Assembly (NCBI GenBank): GCA_029961055.1
Contig: JASBVM010000023.1
Location: 1 to 64,000 of the forward strand
Source: Bacillota bacterium
GTDB lineage: Bacteria > Bacillota > Sulfobacillia > JAIMAT01
Length of the DNA: 64,000 bases
Reading direction: 5' to 3'
The notes below the pieces were generated by a model. The model made no database searches. It was not told the origin of the DNA and saw nothing but the letters and a program-made list of their open reading frames with translations. The stretch's first letter is position 1. Every line of letters begins with the position of its first letter. Of the stretch, positions 7,620 through 16,652 are shown piece by piece. A program made the translations under genes and the position numbers.

Positions 7620-8474
7620 TCACGCCGCGCCGCGCGCCCGGCGAACCAGCTCCTCCCGGATGCGGAGCGTCACCGGGCCGGGGCGGCCGTCGCCGATGGG
7701 CCGGTCGTCCACGCGGACGATGGGCACGACCTCCGAGGTGGTGCCGGTGACGAAGACCTCGTCCGCCTGCCAGAGCTCCTCCAGCGGCACCGCCCGCTCC
7801 ACCAGGCGGATCGACAGGTCGCGCGCCACCTCCAGCACCGCGCCGCGGGTGACGCCGGAAAGGATGAAGGGACCCTCCGGGTGGGTCTGGAGCTCTCCGT
7901 CGAAGACCAGGAAGAGGTTGGAGCTCGACCCCTCCGTCAACACGCCCTCCCGCACCAGGATCGCCTCGAAGGCACCGGCCTCGTGGGCGGCCTGCTTGGC
8001 CAGCACGTTGGGCAGGAGGCAGATCGACTTGATGTGGACGGCATGCCAGCGGATGTCGGGCACGGTGACGGCCGTGGCCCCCTTCTCGACCAGCGCCGGA
8101 TCGGCCGGGGCCACAGGGCGCGCGGTCATGACCACGGTCGGGTGGGGATCCTCGGGGAACGTGTGCGCACGCGGCGCCGGTCCGCGCGTCACCTCGAGGT
8201 AGACCGACGCGTCCGCTGCGGCCAGCCCGTTCCGGCGCAGGAGCTCCTCCGCCGCCTGCCGGATCGCGCGGCGGTCCATGGGCAGGGCCAGGTGGATGGC
8301 CAGCGCGCTCCGCTCCAGCCGGTCCAGGTGTTCCTCCATCCGCCAGAACCGGCCACCGTAGACCGCGATCACCTCGTAGATCCCGTCCCCGAAGAGGAAG
8401 CCGCGATCTTCCACGGGGATGAGCGCCTGCTCGTAGGGAACGAACTGCCCGTTGAGGAAAACCGTCTCCGACAT
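7620..8474 (-). CDS. dat: D-amino-acid transaminase
   Basis: A 284-residue PLP-dependent fold-type IV aminotransferase that interconverts D-alanine and 2-oxoglutarate with D-glutamate and pyruvate, supplying D-amino acids for the wall. Visible motifs are RGFLFGDGIYEV near residue 25, the PLP lysine in HIKSICLLPNVLAKQAA near residue 145 (as in Bacillus DAAT), the EGSSSNLFLV signature and the TGTTSEVVPI loop that binds the cofactor phosphate. The length equals that of Bacillus Dat. The ATG at 8474 is preceded by AGGAGG. A branched-chain aminotransferase is less likely given the HIKS..LLPN pattern. The gene diverges from the lysO pair across an 82-bp gap containing a perfect palindrome. Confidence 0.9.
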   Translation of the reverse strand: MSETVFLNGQFVPYEQALIPVEDRGFLFGDGIYEVIAVYGGRFWRMEEHLDRLERSALAIHLALPMDRRAIRQAAEELLRRNGLAAADASVYLEVTRGPAPRAHTFPEDPHPTVVMTARPVAPADPALVEKGATAVTVPDIRWHAVHIKSICLLPNVLAKQAAHEAGAFEAILVREGVLTEGSSSNLFLVFDGELQTHPEGPFILSGVTRGAVLEVARDLSIRLVERAVPLEELWQADEVFVTGTTSEVVPIVRVDDRPIGDGRPGPVTLRIREELVRRARGAA

Positions 8475-8502
8475 CCTTCTGCCTCCTGATTGGACCTGGG
8501 CT

Positions 8503-8516
8503 AGCGGCATGCCGCT
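8503..8516. promoter_or_regulatory. 14-bp perfect palindrome between dat and lysO
   Basis: AGCGGCATGCCGCT is a perfect inverted repeat in the short divergent intergenic region. It is a candidate operator for one or both genes. No matching regulator is encoded next to it and I cannot assign it to a known family. Confidence 0.35.
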
Positions 8517-8556
8517 TTCCCAGTGTATCCCACACCACCTGAGGAAGGGGACCCGA

Positions 8557-8814
8557 ATGAACTGGATCTGGCTGGTTGCGCTGCTGCTCGGCTTCCTCAC
8601 CGGTGCCGCCCTCCATCCCGGCCGCCTCGTCCTGCGCTGGAACGAGCGGCTGGGGCAGCTCGCCCTGGTGCTCCTGCTCCTGAGCCTGGGCGCCCAAGTC
8701 GGCGCCGACCCGGCGGTCTGGCAGCAACCGGGTCTCCTCGTCCGCCGCGCCCTCCTCCTGGGCTGGCTGCCCCAGGCCGGGGCCGTCCTGGTCACGCGGT
8801 TCCTGGTCCGGTGA
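8557..8814 (+). CDS. LysO-type exporter, small N-terminal subunit
   Basis: An 85-residue membrane protein with three hydrophobic stretches (WIWLVALLLGFLTGAAL; LALVLLLLSLGAQVG; ALLLGWLPQAGAVLV). It corresponds to the N-terminal part of the lysine exporter LysO (YbjE, DUF340), which in E. coli is one polypeptide. The ATG at 8557 follows GAGGAAGGGG. Its stop overlaps the start of the second half (GTGA). The two products are expected to assemble in the membrane. The assignment relies mainly on the partner gene. Confidence 0.7.
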   Translation: MNWIWLVALLLGFLTGAALHPGRLVLRWNERLGQLALVLLLLSLGAQVGADPAVWQQPGLLVRRALLLGWLPQAGAVLVTRFLVR

Positions 8815-9410
8815 GCCGGCTGATCCTGGCCGCGACCGCGGCCGGCCTCCTCCTCGGCCTTCTCGGCCGCGGTCATCCGGTCGCCGCCTGGGCCGGCGTC
8901 TCGGAGACCTGGGCGCTCACCGCCCTCCTCTTCTCAGCCGGCGTGGTGATGGGGGCCGACCTGGAGCGGGTGGCGCGCCTCCTGAGCCGGGGCTGGCGCC
9001 TCCTCCTGACGCCTCTGGGGGCGGCGTTGGGCAGTCTACTCGGTGGACTCCTGGCGGCTCCACTGGCGGGGATGCGGCCGGTCCACGCACTGGCGGTGGC
9101 CGGGGGCTTCGGATGGTACAGCCTGGATGCGGTCCTGGTCGGCCGGATGGCGGGGCCGGAGCTGGCGGTCATCGCCTTCGTGGCCAACCTGATCCGGGAG
9201 CTGACGGGCCTTGCCGCCGCCGCCTGGCTGATGCGCAGGCTGGGACGGCCGGCGGCGGTGGCGGCCGCCGGGGCGACCGCCATGGACACCGGGCTCGGGG
9301 TTCTGGTCCGGGCCGGAGGAGCCGAGGCGGGGGTGGAAGGATTCGTGAGCGGGCTTCTGCTCAGCGCCGCGGTGCCCCTTCTCCTGGGCTTCCTTGGCAG
9401 GTGGTTGTGA
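8811..9410 (+). CDS. lysO: LysO-type lysine exporter, large C-terminal subunit
   Basis: A 199-residue polytopic membrane protein carrying the LysO hallmark GGFGWYSLDAVL (residues about 97-108) and the conserved VIAFVANLIREL helix. It matches the main domain of LysO, which exports L-lysine and toxic analogues in E. coli. The GTG at 8811 overlaps the stop of the small subunit by four bases, which argues for coupled translation and equal amounts. The split into two genes is real in this sequence: each half has its own stop and start and there is no sign of frameshift damage. The substrate in this organism is inferred from the family. Confidence 0.85.
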   Translation: MSRLILAATAAGLLLGLLGRGHPVAAWAGVSETWALTALLFSAGVVMGADLERVARLLSRGWRLLLTPLGAALGSLLGGLLAAPLAGMRPVHALAVAGGFGWYSLDAVLVGRMAGPELAVIAFVANLIRELTGLAAAAWLMRRLGRPAAVAAAGATAMDTGLGVLVRAGGAEAGVEGFVSGLLLSAAVPLLLGFLGRWL

Positions 9411-9520
9411 GGGGGCCATGTGGTAGCATGGGGCGGCGCCCCGGTTCGGCGGGCCGCCCGCGACGCGCCGGCCGGACGGGAGTCTGCCACCATCCCGCTT
9501 GCGTCGAGGTGGATGACGCG

Positions 9521-10846
9521 TTGCTCGCTCGCTCTCACGCAGCTCGCACCGGCCGGGCGGCCGGTACCTGCCGTCGCCTTGCAGCCGGGTTGCTCGTTCT
9601 CCTGGTCGGATCGCTGCCGCTGGGCTGGCTGGCGCGAGCCGCCAGGGCCGAGGCGCCGGCCTCGTCGGGCGGGGTGGCGCAGGCCACCGCCCCGGCCGGC
9701 GGCCTGCCGGTCCGCGGCAACCCGCTGGGGCTGAAGGCGAAGGCGGCCGAGCTGCTGGACGTGCGGACGGGGCAGATCCTCTACGCCACCAACGAGCACG
9801 AGAAGATGGAGCCGGCCAGCCTGGCCAAGCTGATGACCTTCCTGCTGGCGCTGGAGGCGGTCCGGAACGGCGTCGTCAGCCCACGGACCCAGGTGACCGT
9901 CAGCGAGAACGCGTGGAGGCTCTCGCTGAACGACGCGGTCTCGCGCATGTTCATCCGCGTGGGGGAGAAGGTCCCCTTCGACACGCTGCTCTACGGGCTG
10001 ATGGTCGCCTCGGGGAACGACGCAGCCGTCGCCATCGCGGAACGGCTGGGAGGCACCGAGGCCAACTTCGTCCGCATGATGAACGCCAAGGCCCGCCAGC
10101 TGGGCCTGTCCGACACGGTCTTCGTCAACAGCCACGGCCTGGACGCGCCGGGCCAGTCGACCAGCGCCGCCGACGTGGCCAAGCTCTCCGCCTACATCCT
10201 GACGCACTTCCCCGACGCCACCCGCTACACCAAGCCGGCCAGCTTCAGCTTCCAGCCCACCGGCGCACCCCAGCCCATCCGGCAGCAGAACTGGAACGGG
10301 CTGGTCATCACCGATCCCCGCGTGGACGGGCTGAAGACCGGTCACCTGGAGGCGGCGGGTTACCACCTGGCCGCTTCGGCGCGGGCGCAGGGGATGCGGC
10401 TGGTGGCGGTGGTGATGGGGATCCAGGCACCGACACTCCAGGCGGGTATGCAGGAACGGGAGCGGGAAGCGGAGGCGCTTCTCAACTGGGGCTTCGACAA
10501 CTTCACCACCGTCCAGCCCGACCTGAGGGGGAAGCTGCCCGCCTCGATCCCGGTCTACAAGGGGGCGGCAGGTCACGTCCGGGCCGTGCCGGGGGCTCCG
10601 CTTCTCCTGACCCTGCCCAGGCAGGAGGCACGCTCCGTCAGCGTCCAGGTCACCCTTCCCTCCAGGCTGATCGCGCCTGTCCGGAAGGGTCAGCCGCTGG
10701 GCGAGGTGGTGCTCAAGGCAGGATCCGGCACGTGGAGGATTCCGCTGCTGGCGGCCGAGGCGGTGCCCCGGGGCAGCTTCCTCCGGGTCCTGTGGGACAC
10801 GATCCGCCTGGCCGTGGACGATCTGCTGGCCCGGGTCCGCCTGTGA
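9521..10846 (+). CDS. D-alanyl-D-alanine carboxypeptidase (S11, DacA/DacF type)
   Basis: A 441-residue secreted penicillin-binding protein that trims the terminal D-Ala from peptidoglycan stem peptides. The active-site motifs are complete: SLAK (Ser100 nucleophile, Lys103), SGN (164-166) and KTG (272-274). A C-terminal beta domain and a final amphipathic helix (VLWDTIRLAVDDLLARVRL) would hold it at the membrane. The TTG at 9521 is chosen because GAGGTGG sits 8 nt upstream and an Arg-rich signal peptide with core AAGLLVLLVGSLPLGWLA follows, with probable cleavage after ARA. A longer open frame upstream overlaps lysO and lacks a better start. A second S11 enzyme is encoded at 24.3 kb. Confidence 0.88.
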   Translation: MLARSHAARTGRAAGTCRRLAAGLLVLLVGSLPLGWLARAARAEAPASSGGVAQATAPAGGLPVRGNPLGLKAKAAELLDVRTGQILYATNEHEKMEPASLAKLMTFLLALEAVRNGVVSPRTQVTVSENAWRLSLNDAVSRMFIRVGEKVPFDTLLYGLMVASGNDAAVAIAERLGGTEANFVRMMNAKARQLGLSDTVFVNSHGLDAPGQSTSAADVAKLSAYILTHFPDATRYTKPASFSFQPTGAPQPIRQQNWNGLVITDPRVDGLKTGHLEAAGYHLAASARAQGMRLVAVVMGIQAPTLQAGMQEREREAEALLNWGFDNFTTVQPDLRGKLPASIPVYKGAAGHVRAVPGAPLLLTLPRQEARSVSVQVTLPSRLIAPVRKGQPLGEVVLKAGSGTWRIPLLAAEAVPRGSFLRVLWDTIRLAVDDLLARVRL

Positions 10847-10854
10847 TGCCTGTG

Positions 10855-10882
10855 AGGGGGGCCGGCTCGGCCGGGGGCCCCT
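10855..10882. terminator. GC-rich hairpin between convergent genes
   Basis: A GGGGCC/GGCCCC stem with an inner GGC-TCG-GCC hairpin spans the 34-bp gap between the carboxypeptidase gene and the convergent DUF4912-like gene. It has no U tract, so its role as a terminator is uncertain. Confidence 0.35.
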
Positions 10883-11300
10883 AGACGGGCGGGCGGAGCT
10901 CGGCCTCCTCTTCCATCCATGCCGGCGAGCGGGAGTGGTCGCCCTGGACGTCCTCCCCGGTCTTCCGGACGTCGAAGTCCGGGCTGACCGCCAGCGTCTC
11001 CCGGCGACGACGGTCGGTGCGCCGGGCCAGCTCGACCCGGTAGCGGCCGGGGCGCGGTACGGCCAGGCGCCAGCTGTCGACCGGCCGGGGAAGGACCGCT
11101 TCGTAGAGGAGACCCCGCTCCGGATCGATCAGATCGAGGACGAGATGGCTCTCGTTGCCGAGCCGGTGCCAGCGCCGGAGGTCGAGGCGTCCCGCCCAGG
11201 AGACGCGGACCCACTGCGGGTCAAGGAGCTCGACCTCCAGGTCCTGCAGGTCGCGCACGGTCGAAGCCTCGCCTTTCCGCGTCGGCTCGGTTACGTTCAT
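10881..11300 (-). CDS. DUF4912-like protein
   Basis: A 139-residue protein with the pattern of DUF4912 domains: a strand ending in a Trp motif (QWVRVSWAG), a segment of the type LVLDLIDPERGL, then DSWRLAVPRPGRYRVELA. The domain is found in Bacillota and cyanobacteria and its molecular function is unknown. There is no signal peptide or membrane segment and the C-terminus is charged. The ATG at 11300 follows GGGAGG at good spacing. It diverges from the UPF0182 gene across 108 bp, in which I see no clear promoter. The family call rests on pattern resemblance. Confidence 0.6.
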   Translation of the reverse strand: MNVTEPTRKGEASTVRDLQDLEVELLDPQWVRVSWAGRLDLRRWHRLGNESHLVLDLIDPERGLLYEAVLPRPVDSWRLAVPRPGRYRVELARRTDRRRRETLAVSPDFDVRKTGEDVQGDHSRSPAWMEEEAELRPPV

Positions 11301-11408
11301 GAGGGTGCCTCCCGCACGAATCGTCACAGAGGATGATGCCTCGCGGAGCGGCTTCCCTATCCGCGACACGGCGAGAGGGACGTTCCGAGCCGGACGAGGA
11401 GGCAGGCG

Positions 11409-14156
11409 ATGGGCGAGCGCAGGTGGATCTGGCTTTTCGCCGCCGGCATGCTGGCGGCCTTCGGCTTGGCCACGCTCTTCAGCCAGGGGTATGTCAACTG
11501 GCAATGGTTCGGTCACCTCGGCTACCGGGGCGTCTTCTGGACGGCGCTGGCCTACCGCTGGGGCGTGGGCGTGACGGCCGGCCTCCTGGCGGCCGCCGTC
11601 CTCTTCGTCAACCTGCTCTGGGCGCGCCGGGCGTTCAGCGTCTTCTTCCTCAATCCGGAATCGGTGCCGCCCCAGCTGATCCCGTGGCTGCGGCCACGGC
11701 GGCAGATCCTCCTCCTGGGCGTCATCGCGGGCCTCACTGGCGTCGCCATGGGGCTGAGCACCGCCGACCAGTGGATGACCGTGGCCAGCTGGTGGAACCA
11801 GGTGCCCTTCGGCCAGGTCGACCCGGTCTTCCACCGCGACATCGGCTTCTACGTCTTCACCCTGCCCTTCCTCCGCCTCGTCTACAGCTTCCTGGAGACG
11901 ATCGTCGTCCTCTCCCTGCTGGTGACGGGGTTCCTCTACTTCATGACGGGCGCGGTCGCCCTCTTCGACCGGCGGCTCCACGTCTATCCGGCGGCGCGGG
12001 CGCACCTGGGGATCCTGGTGGGGGTCTACTTCCTGCTGCTGGCCTGGCGGTATCGCCTGGACATGTTCGGCCTCCTCTTCTCCAACCGGTCCGTGGCCTC
12101 GGGCCCGGGTTACACCGATCTGCACGTGCTGCTGCCGGGGCTGGGCGTGATGATCGCCCTGGCGCTGGCGGCGGCTGGGGCCGCGTTCGCGCTGACGCGC
12201 CTCACCCAGCTCCGCTGGCTGGGGTACGCGGTGGCGGCGGTGGCGCTGGGCTCCATCCTGGTGGCGGGTGTCGTTCCCGCGCTGGTCCAGCGGCTGGTGG
12301 TGGTGCCCAACCAGCTGGTCAAGGAGCGCCCCTACATCGAGAACGCGATCCAGGCGACGCTGCGCGCCTGGAACCTGGACCATGTCGAGGCGCGGAACTA
12401 CCAGGTGCGGCAGGACCTGGACTACGCCAGGGTGGAGGCGGACCAGGGGACGGTGAGCAACATCCGCCTCTGGGACTGGCGCTTCATCAGCCGCGCCTAC
12501 CAGCAGCTGCAAGGAATCCGGACCTACTACACGTTCGACGCCATGACGGTCGACCGCTACATGCTGGGCGGCACGCTCCGGCAGGTGGTCCTCTCGGGCC
12601 GGGAGATCGCCTACGACAACCTGCCCGACGCCAGTTGGGTCAACCAGCACCTGGTCTACACCCACGGCTACGGGGTGGTGGCGACGCCTGCGGCCGAGGT
12701 GACCCGGGACGGCATGCCGCCGTTGGTGCTGCGCGACATCCCTCCGCGCGGCAGGCCGGAGCTGGCCGTCCGCCAGCCGGCCATCTACTTCGGCCTGGAA
12801 ACGCGGCCCTACGCCATCGTGGGCACGACGCAGAAGGAGTTCGACTACCCGCGGGGCAGCACCAACGTCTACACCGAATACCGGGGGCGGGGGGACGTCC
12901 AGCTGGGCGGCTTCCTCCAGCGCCTCGCCTTCGCCCTGGCGGAGGGCGATTACAACGTTCTCCTCTCGAGCCAGCTGACCGCCCGCAGCCAGGCGCTGAT
13001 CCACCGCCAGGTGGAGGAGCGGGTGGCGCGGGTCGCCCCCTTCCTGCAGTACGATTCCTCGCCCTACCTGGTCATCGACGGAGGGCGCCTGAAATGGATC
13101 GTCGACGCCTACACGGTCAGCTCCTACTACCCGTATGCCCAGTCCACGGGGGAGAGCGGCGTCAACTACATGCGCAACTCGGTCAAGGCGGTGGTGGACG
13201 CCACCAGCGGTGCGGTGAGCTTCTACGTGGCCGACCCCCGCGATCCGCTCCTGCGGGCGTACCAGCGGGTCTTTCCGGGGCTCTTCCGGCCCATGGCGGA
13301 GATGCCGGCCGGGCTGCGGGCGCACATCCGCTATCCGCAGGACCTCTTCGAGGCGCAGCTGCGGATCTACGCCCGCTACCACATGAAGGATCCGGAGGTC
13401 TTCTACAACAACGAAGACCTCTGGACCTTCCCCAAGGAGATCGTGGGGGGGACCACGGATCAAAGCCCCATGGAACCCTACTACGCCATCCTCCAGCTGC
13501 CGGGGGAGTCCCAGCCGGAGTTCCTGCTGGTCATGCCGCTGACGCCCAACAACCGGGACAACATGATCGCCTGGCTGGCGGCGCGCTCGGACGGCTCCCA
13601 CTACGGGGAGCTGGTCCTCTTCAACTTCCCGAAGCAGACCCAGGTCTTCGGTCCGGCGCAGGTGGAGTCGCTGATCAACAACAACGACCAGATCTCCCAG
13701 GCGCTGACGCTCTGGAACCAGCAGGGCTCGCGGGTGCTGCGCGGCAACCTGCTGGTCATCCCCATCGACCGGTCACTGCTCTACGTGCAGCCGCTCTACC
13801 TGGAGTCGACAAGCACGCAGCTCCCCGAGCTCCGGCGGGTGATCGCCTCCTATGCCGGGCGGGTGGCCATGGAGCCGACCCTGGACCAGGCGCTGCGCAC
13901 GCTCTTCGGCGTGAGCGGCCCGCCGACGGCACCGGCGACGCCCGCGGCGCCCGCCCGGCCGGCTCCCGGTCCGGGTGCCCCCGGCCAGAGCTGGGCCGAC
14001 CTCGTGCGCAGGGCGAACCAGCTTTACACCCAGGCCCAGGAAGCGATCCGGCAGGGAAACTGGGCGCTCTACGGAGAACGGATGGCTGAGCTGGCGCAAG
14101 TCCTGCAGCAGTTGCAGCAGACCCTGCCGGCGGGCCCGGCGGGGCAGGGAAGGTAG
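11409..14156 (+). CDS. UPF0182 family membrane protein
   Basis: A 915-residue protein of the UPF0182 (COG1615) family, which has no established function. The N-terminal third holds about seven transmembrane segments, beginning with WIWLFAAGMLAAFGLATLF. The large extracytoplasmic part has family-typical stretches such as FHRDIGFYVFTLPF, KERPYIENAIQATL, GYGVVATPAAEVT and MPLTPNNRDNMIAWLAAR. A Pro/Ala linker and a short helical tail end the protein. The total length is usual for the family. The ATG at 11409 has GAGGAGGCA upstream. asnS follows after 46 bp and may be cotranscribed. Confidence 0.92.
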   Translation: MGERRWIWLFAAGMLAAFGLATLFSQGYVNWQWFGHLGYRGVFWTALAYRWGVGVTAGLLAAAVLFVNLLWARRAFSVFFLNPESVPPQLIPWLRPRRQILLLGVIAGLTGVAMGLSTADQWMTVASWWNQVPFGQVDPVFHRDIGFYVFTLPFLRLVYSFLETIVVLSLLVTGFLYFMTGAVALFDRRLHVYPAARAHLGILVGVYFLLLAWRYRLDMFGLLFSNRSVASGPGYTDLHVLLPGLGVMIALALAAAGAAFALTRLTQLRWLGYAVAAVALGSILVAGVVPALVQRLVVVPNQLVKERPYIENAIQATLRAWNLDHVEARNYQVRQDLDYARVEADQGTVSNIRLWDWRFISRAYQQLQGIRTYYTFDAMTVDRYMLGGTLRQVVLSGREIAYDNLPDASWVNQHLVYTHGYGVVATPAAEVTRDGMPPLVLRDIPPRGRPELAVRQPAIYFGLETRPYAIVGTTQKEFDYPRGSTNVYTEYRGRGDVQLGGFLQRLAFALAEGDYNVLLSSQLTARSQALIHRQVEERVARVAPFLQYDSSPYLVIDGGRLKWIVDAYTVSSYYPYAQSTGESGVNYMRNSVKAVVDATSGAVSFYVADPRDPLLRAYQRVFPGLFRPMAEMPAGLRAHIRYPQDLFEAQLRIYARYHMKDPEVFYNNEDLWTFPKEIVGGTTDQSPMEPYYAILQLPGESQPEFLLVMPLTPNNRDNMIAWLAARSDGSHYGELVLFNFPKQTQVFGPAQVESLINNNDQISQALTLWNQQGSRVLRGNLLVIPIDRSLLYVQPLYLESTSTQLPELRRVIASYAGRVAMEPTLDQALRTLFGVSGPPTAPATPAAPARPAPGPGAPGQSWADLVRRANQLYTQAQEAIRQGNWALYGERMAELAQVLQQLQQTLPAGPAGQGR

Positions 14157-14202
14157 AAGCGGCAGCGATCACACGAGCAGGGCAGACGGGGTGGGGTGGA
14201 GC

Positions 14203-15519
14203 GTGGAACCCGTGGAATCCGAGGGGGCGCAGCGGGTGCGGATCGAGGATCTGCCCGCGCACCTCGGCGAAGAGGTGCGGCTGGAGGGGTGGCTTCACAA
14301 CCGGCGCTCCAGCGGCAAGATCACCTTCCTGATCGTCCGGGACGGGACCGGCTTCGTCCAGGCGGTGGGCAGCCTGGACGCGCTGGGCGAAGAGGCCTAT
14401 CGCCGGCTGGACCACCTGGTCCAGGAGAGCCCTCTCCGGCTGCGCGGGCGGGTGCGCCAGGACCGTCGCGCGCCCACGGGGGTGGAGATCGAGCTGGAGG
14501 AGCTGGAGAGCTTCCCCAGCGGACCCGACTATCCCATCACCCCCAAGGAGCACGGCGTCGACTTCCTCCTCGACCACCGGCACCTCTGGATCCGGACGCC
14601 GCGCCAGCGCGCCATCCTCCGCATTCGCGCGGAGGTGATCGCGGCCAGCGAGGAGTTCCTCCGGGGACAGGGCTTCCTGCGGGTCGACTCGCCCGTTCTG
14701 ACGGCCAACGCCAGCGAGGGGACGACCACGCTCTTCTCGGTCGACTACTTCGGCGAACCCGCCTTCCTCTCGCAGAGCGGGCAGCTCTATGCCGAGGCCA
14801 GCGCCATGGCGCTGGGCCGCGTCTACTGCTTCGGGCCCACCTTCCGGGCCGAGCGCTCCAAGACCCGGCGCCACCTGATCGAGTTCTGGATGCTGGAGCC
14901 GGAGGCGGCCTTCGTCGAGCACGAGGAGAACCTGCGCCTCCAGGAGGGTCTGGTCCGCCACGTCCTGCGGCGTCTCCTGGAACGCTGCGCGCCCGAGCTG
15001 GCCGAGGTGGGCCGCGACGTGCGCAAGCTGGAGAAGGCGGAGGGGCCCTTCGAGCGGATCACCTACGACGAGGGGCTGGCCCTGCTGCGCAGGCAGGGCC
15101 TGGAGCTGGAGTGGGGGGACGACTTCGGGGCGCCGCACGAGACGGCGCTCGCCTCCGCCTTCGACCGGCCGGTCTTCGTCGAGCGCTATCCCGCCCAGGC
15201 CAAGGCCTTCTACATGCAGCCGGCGGCCGACGACCCGCGGGTCGTCCTCTGCGACGACCTGCTGGCACCGGAGGGCTACGGCGAGGTGATCGGAGGGAGC
15301 CAGCGCATCCACGACCTGGAACTGCTCCGGCGACGGATCCGGGAGTCCGGGCTGAACGAGGCGGACTTCGAGTGGTACCTCGACCTGCGCCGCTGGGGAA
15401 GCGTCCCGCACAGCGGCTTCGGCATGGGAATCGAGCGGATGGTGGCCTGGATCTGCGGCCTGGAGCACGTGCGCGAGGCGATCCCCTACCCGCGGCTGCT
15501 CAACCGCCTGCGGCCGTGA
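14203..15519 (+). CDS. asnS: Asparaginyl-tRNA synthetase
   Basis: A class IIb aminoacyl-tRNA synthetase of about 438 residues that charges tRNA-Asn. The N-terminal OB fold carries NRRSSGKITFLIVRDGTG, typical of bacterial AsnRS. The catalytic domain has motif 2 (FGPTFRAERSKTRRHLIEFW) and motif 3 (HSGFGMGIERMVAWICG), and ends in IPYPR. The start is ambiguous: GTG codons at 14191, 14203 and 14212 are in frame, and GGGTGG precedes the second, which I use. There is no T-box leader, since the upstream gap is only 46 bp. AsnRS is preferred over an archaeal-type AspRS because of the RSSGKI loop and the GTTTLF/YLSQSGQLY-like region. Confidence 0.92.
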   Translation: MEPVESEGAQRVRIEDLPAHLGEEVRLEGWLHNRRSSGKITFLIVRDGTGFVQAVGSLDALGEEAYRRLDHLVQESPLRLRGRVRQDRRAPTGVEIELEELESFPSGPDYPITPKEHGVDFLLDHRHLWIRTPRQRAILRIRAEVIAASEEFLRGQGFLRVDSPVLTANASEGTTTLFSVDYFGEPAFLSQSGQLYAEASAMALGRVYCFGPTFRAERSKTRRHLIEFWMLEPEAAFVEHEENLRLQEGLVRHVLRRLLERCAPELAEVGRDVRKLEKAEGPFERITYDEGLALLRRQGLELEWGDDFGAPHETALASAFDRPVFVERYPAQAKAFYMQPAADDPRVVLCDDLLAPEGYGEVIGGSQRIHDLELLRRRIRESGLNEADFEWYLDLRRWGSVPHSGFGMGIERMVAWICGLEHVREAIPYPRLLNRLRP

Positions 15520-15581
15520 GCCCTCCCGGAGGCAGACGGCCCTGACGCGCCCGCCCGGGCGGTAGCGAGGAGGAAGGCGAG

Positions 15582-16652
15582 ATGGAGAGCGTCGGCACGA
15601 TCCTGCGCCAGCGGCGTGAGGAGCTGGGTCTCAGCCTGGAGGAAGTCCAAGCCCGGACCAAGATCCGGAGCCGCTACCTCGACGCGCTGGAACGAGGCGA
15701 CTACGGCCTGCTGCCCGGGGAGGTCTACGTCCGCGGTTTCCTGCGCGCCTACGGCGAGGCGATGGGGCTGGACCCGCAGATGCTGCTCGAACGGTACCAG
15801 CGCGAGGTGGGCTCCACCTCGGAGGAAGCCCCCGCGCCGCCGGCCAGCGGCCAGGCCGGTGCCGGGGCCGGTGGCGGGACCGTGGTCGAGGGCGAGCCGG
15901 AGGCCGGCCCCGCCCCGCCGCCGCAGGCAGGCGGCGTGCTGCCGCCGCGCGCCCGTTCCGCCGCCAGCCGCCCGGGCCGTTCCGGTGCCCCGGCGCGCGG
16001 CGCGCGAGGGCCAGCCCGTGGGTCCAGGGCCGTGAGGCCGGCCTCGCCTGCGGTGGGGCTGCGGAGCCCGCGCCGCTTCCTGGCGGTGCTGCTGGGCGCG
16101 GTCCTGGTGGTGGGCGTCCTCGCCTACGCTCTCTGGCCGCGCTCCCCGGCCGCCAGCCCGGCGGCCGGCCGGAAGACACCTCCCGTCACCCAGACCGGCC
16201 AGGCGGGCCAGGACACGTCCGGCAAGGGCGCTGGAGGCGGCTCCGGCTCCCAGGCGCCCGGTGGAAGCGGGGCGACCCTCCCCGCGGTGGAGAAGTCCGT
16301 CTCGGGCCAGACCGTCCTCTACACCCTCAAGGAGAAGGGGCCGCTCCGCCTGGACGCCGCCTTCACCGACCGGGTCTGGCTGGAGGTGAAGACCGACGGG
16401 AAGCTGGCCTTCAGCGGGATCGTCCTGCAGGGCGCCCGGCGCAGCTGGTCGGCGGCCAGCGAGATCGACATCGTCACCGCCCGGCCGTACGCCATGGATC
16501 TGACGCTCAACGGCCAGGCGCTGGGCGTCCCCAGCCCCTCCACCGTCCGAACCTACCTGGTCTTCGTCCTCGCCGGCCAGTCCGGGGGCGGGAGCGGCGC
16601 GACCGGTACCGGCGGCTCCGGCGCCGGTCAGGGGAGCGGTTCCGGGACCTAG
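15582..16652 (+). CDS. rodZ: RodZ/YmfM-like helix-turn-helix membrane protein
   Basis: A 356-residue cytoskeletal adaptor. Residues 1-70 form a Cro-like helix-turn-helix domain (ILRQRREELGLSLEEVQART, then LDALERGDYGLLPGEVYVRGFLRAYGE), the part that contacts MreB in RodZ. A Pro/Ala/Gly-rich linker precedes one transmembrane helix (RFLAVLLGAVLVVGVLAYALW, about 166-186). The outer part ends in a DUF4115 beta domain (about 245-325). The ATG at 15582 has GAGGAGGAAGG upstream. In Bacillota this gene lies between the spoIIIE region and pgsA/cinA/recA; here the order is loosened. It converges with the deacetylase gene, overlapping its stop by a few bases. Confidence 0.88.
   Translation: MESVGTILRQRREELGLSLEEVQARTKIRSRYLDALERGDYGLLPGEVYVRGFLRAYGEAMGLDPQMLLERYQREVGSTSEEAPAPPASGQAGAGAGGGTVVEGEPEAGPAPPPQAGGVLPPRARSAASRPGRSGAPARGARGPARGSRAVRPASPAVGLRSPRRFLAVLLGAVLVVGVLAYALWPRSPAASPAAGRKTPPVTQTGQAGQDTSGKGAGGGSGSQAPGGSGATLPAVEKSVSGQTVLYTLKEKGPLRLDAAFTDRVWLEVKTDGKLAFSGIVLQGARRSWSAASEIDIVTARPYAMDLTLNGQALGVPSPSTVRTYLVFVLAGQSGGGSGATGTGGSGAGQGSGSGT

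Noticed and set aside
10881-13601. 900-codon minus-strand frame across the UPF0182 gene
   Set aside because: Only the last 139 codons (10881-11300) look like a real gene; the rest is the antisense of a well-supported membrane protein.
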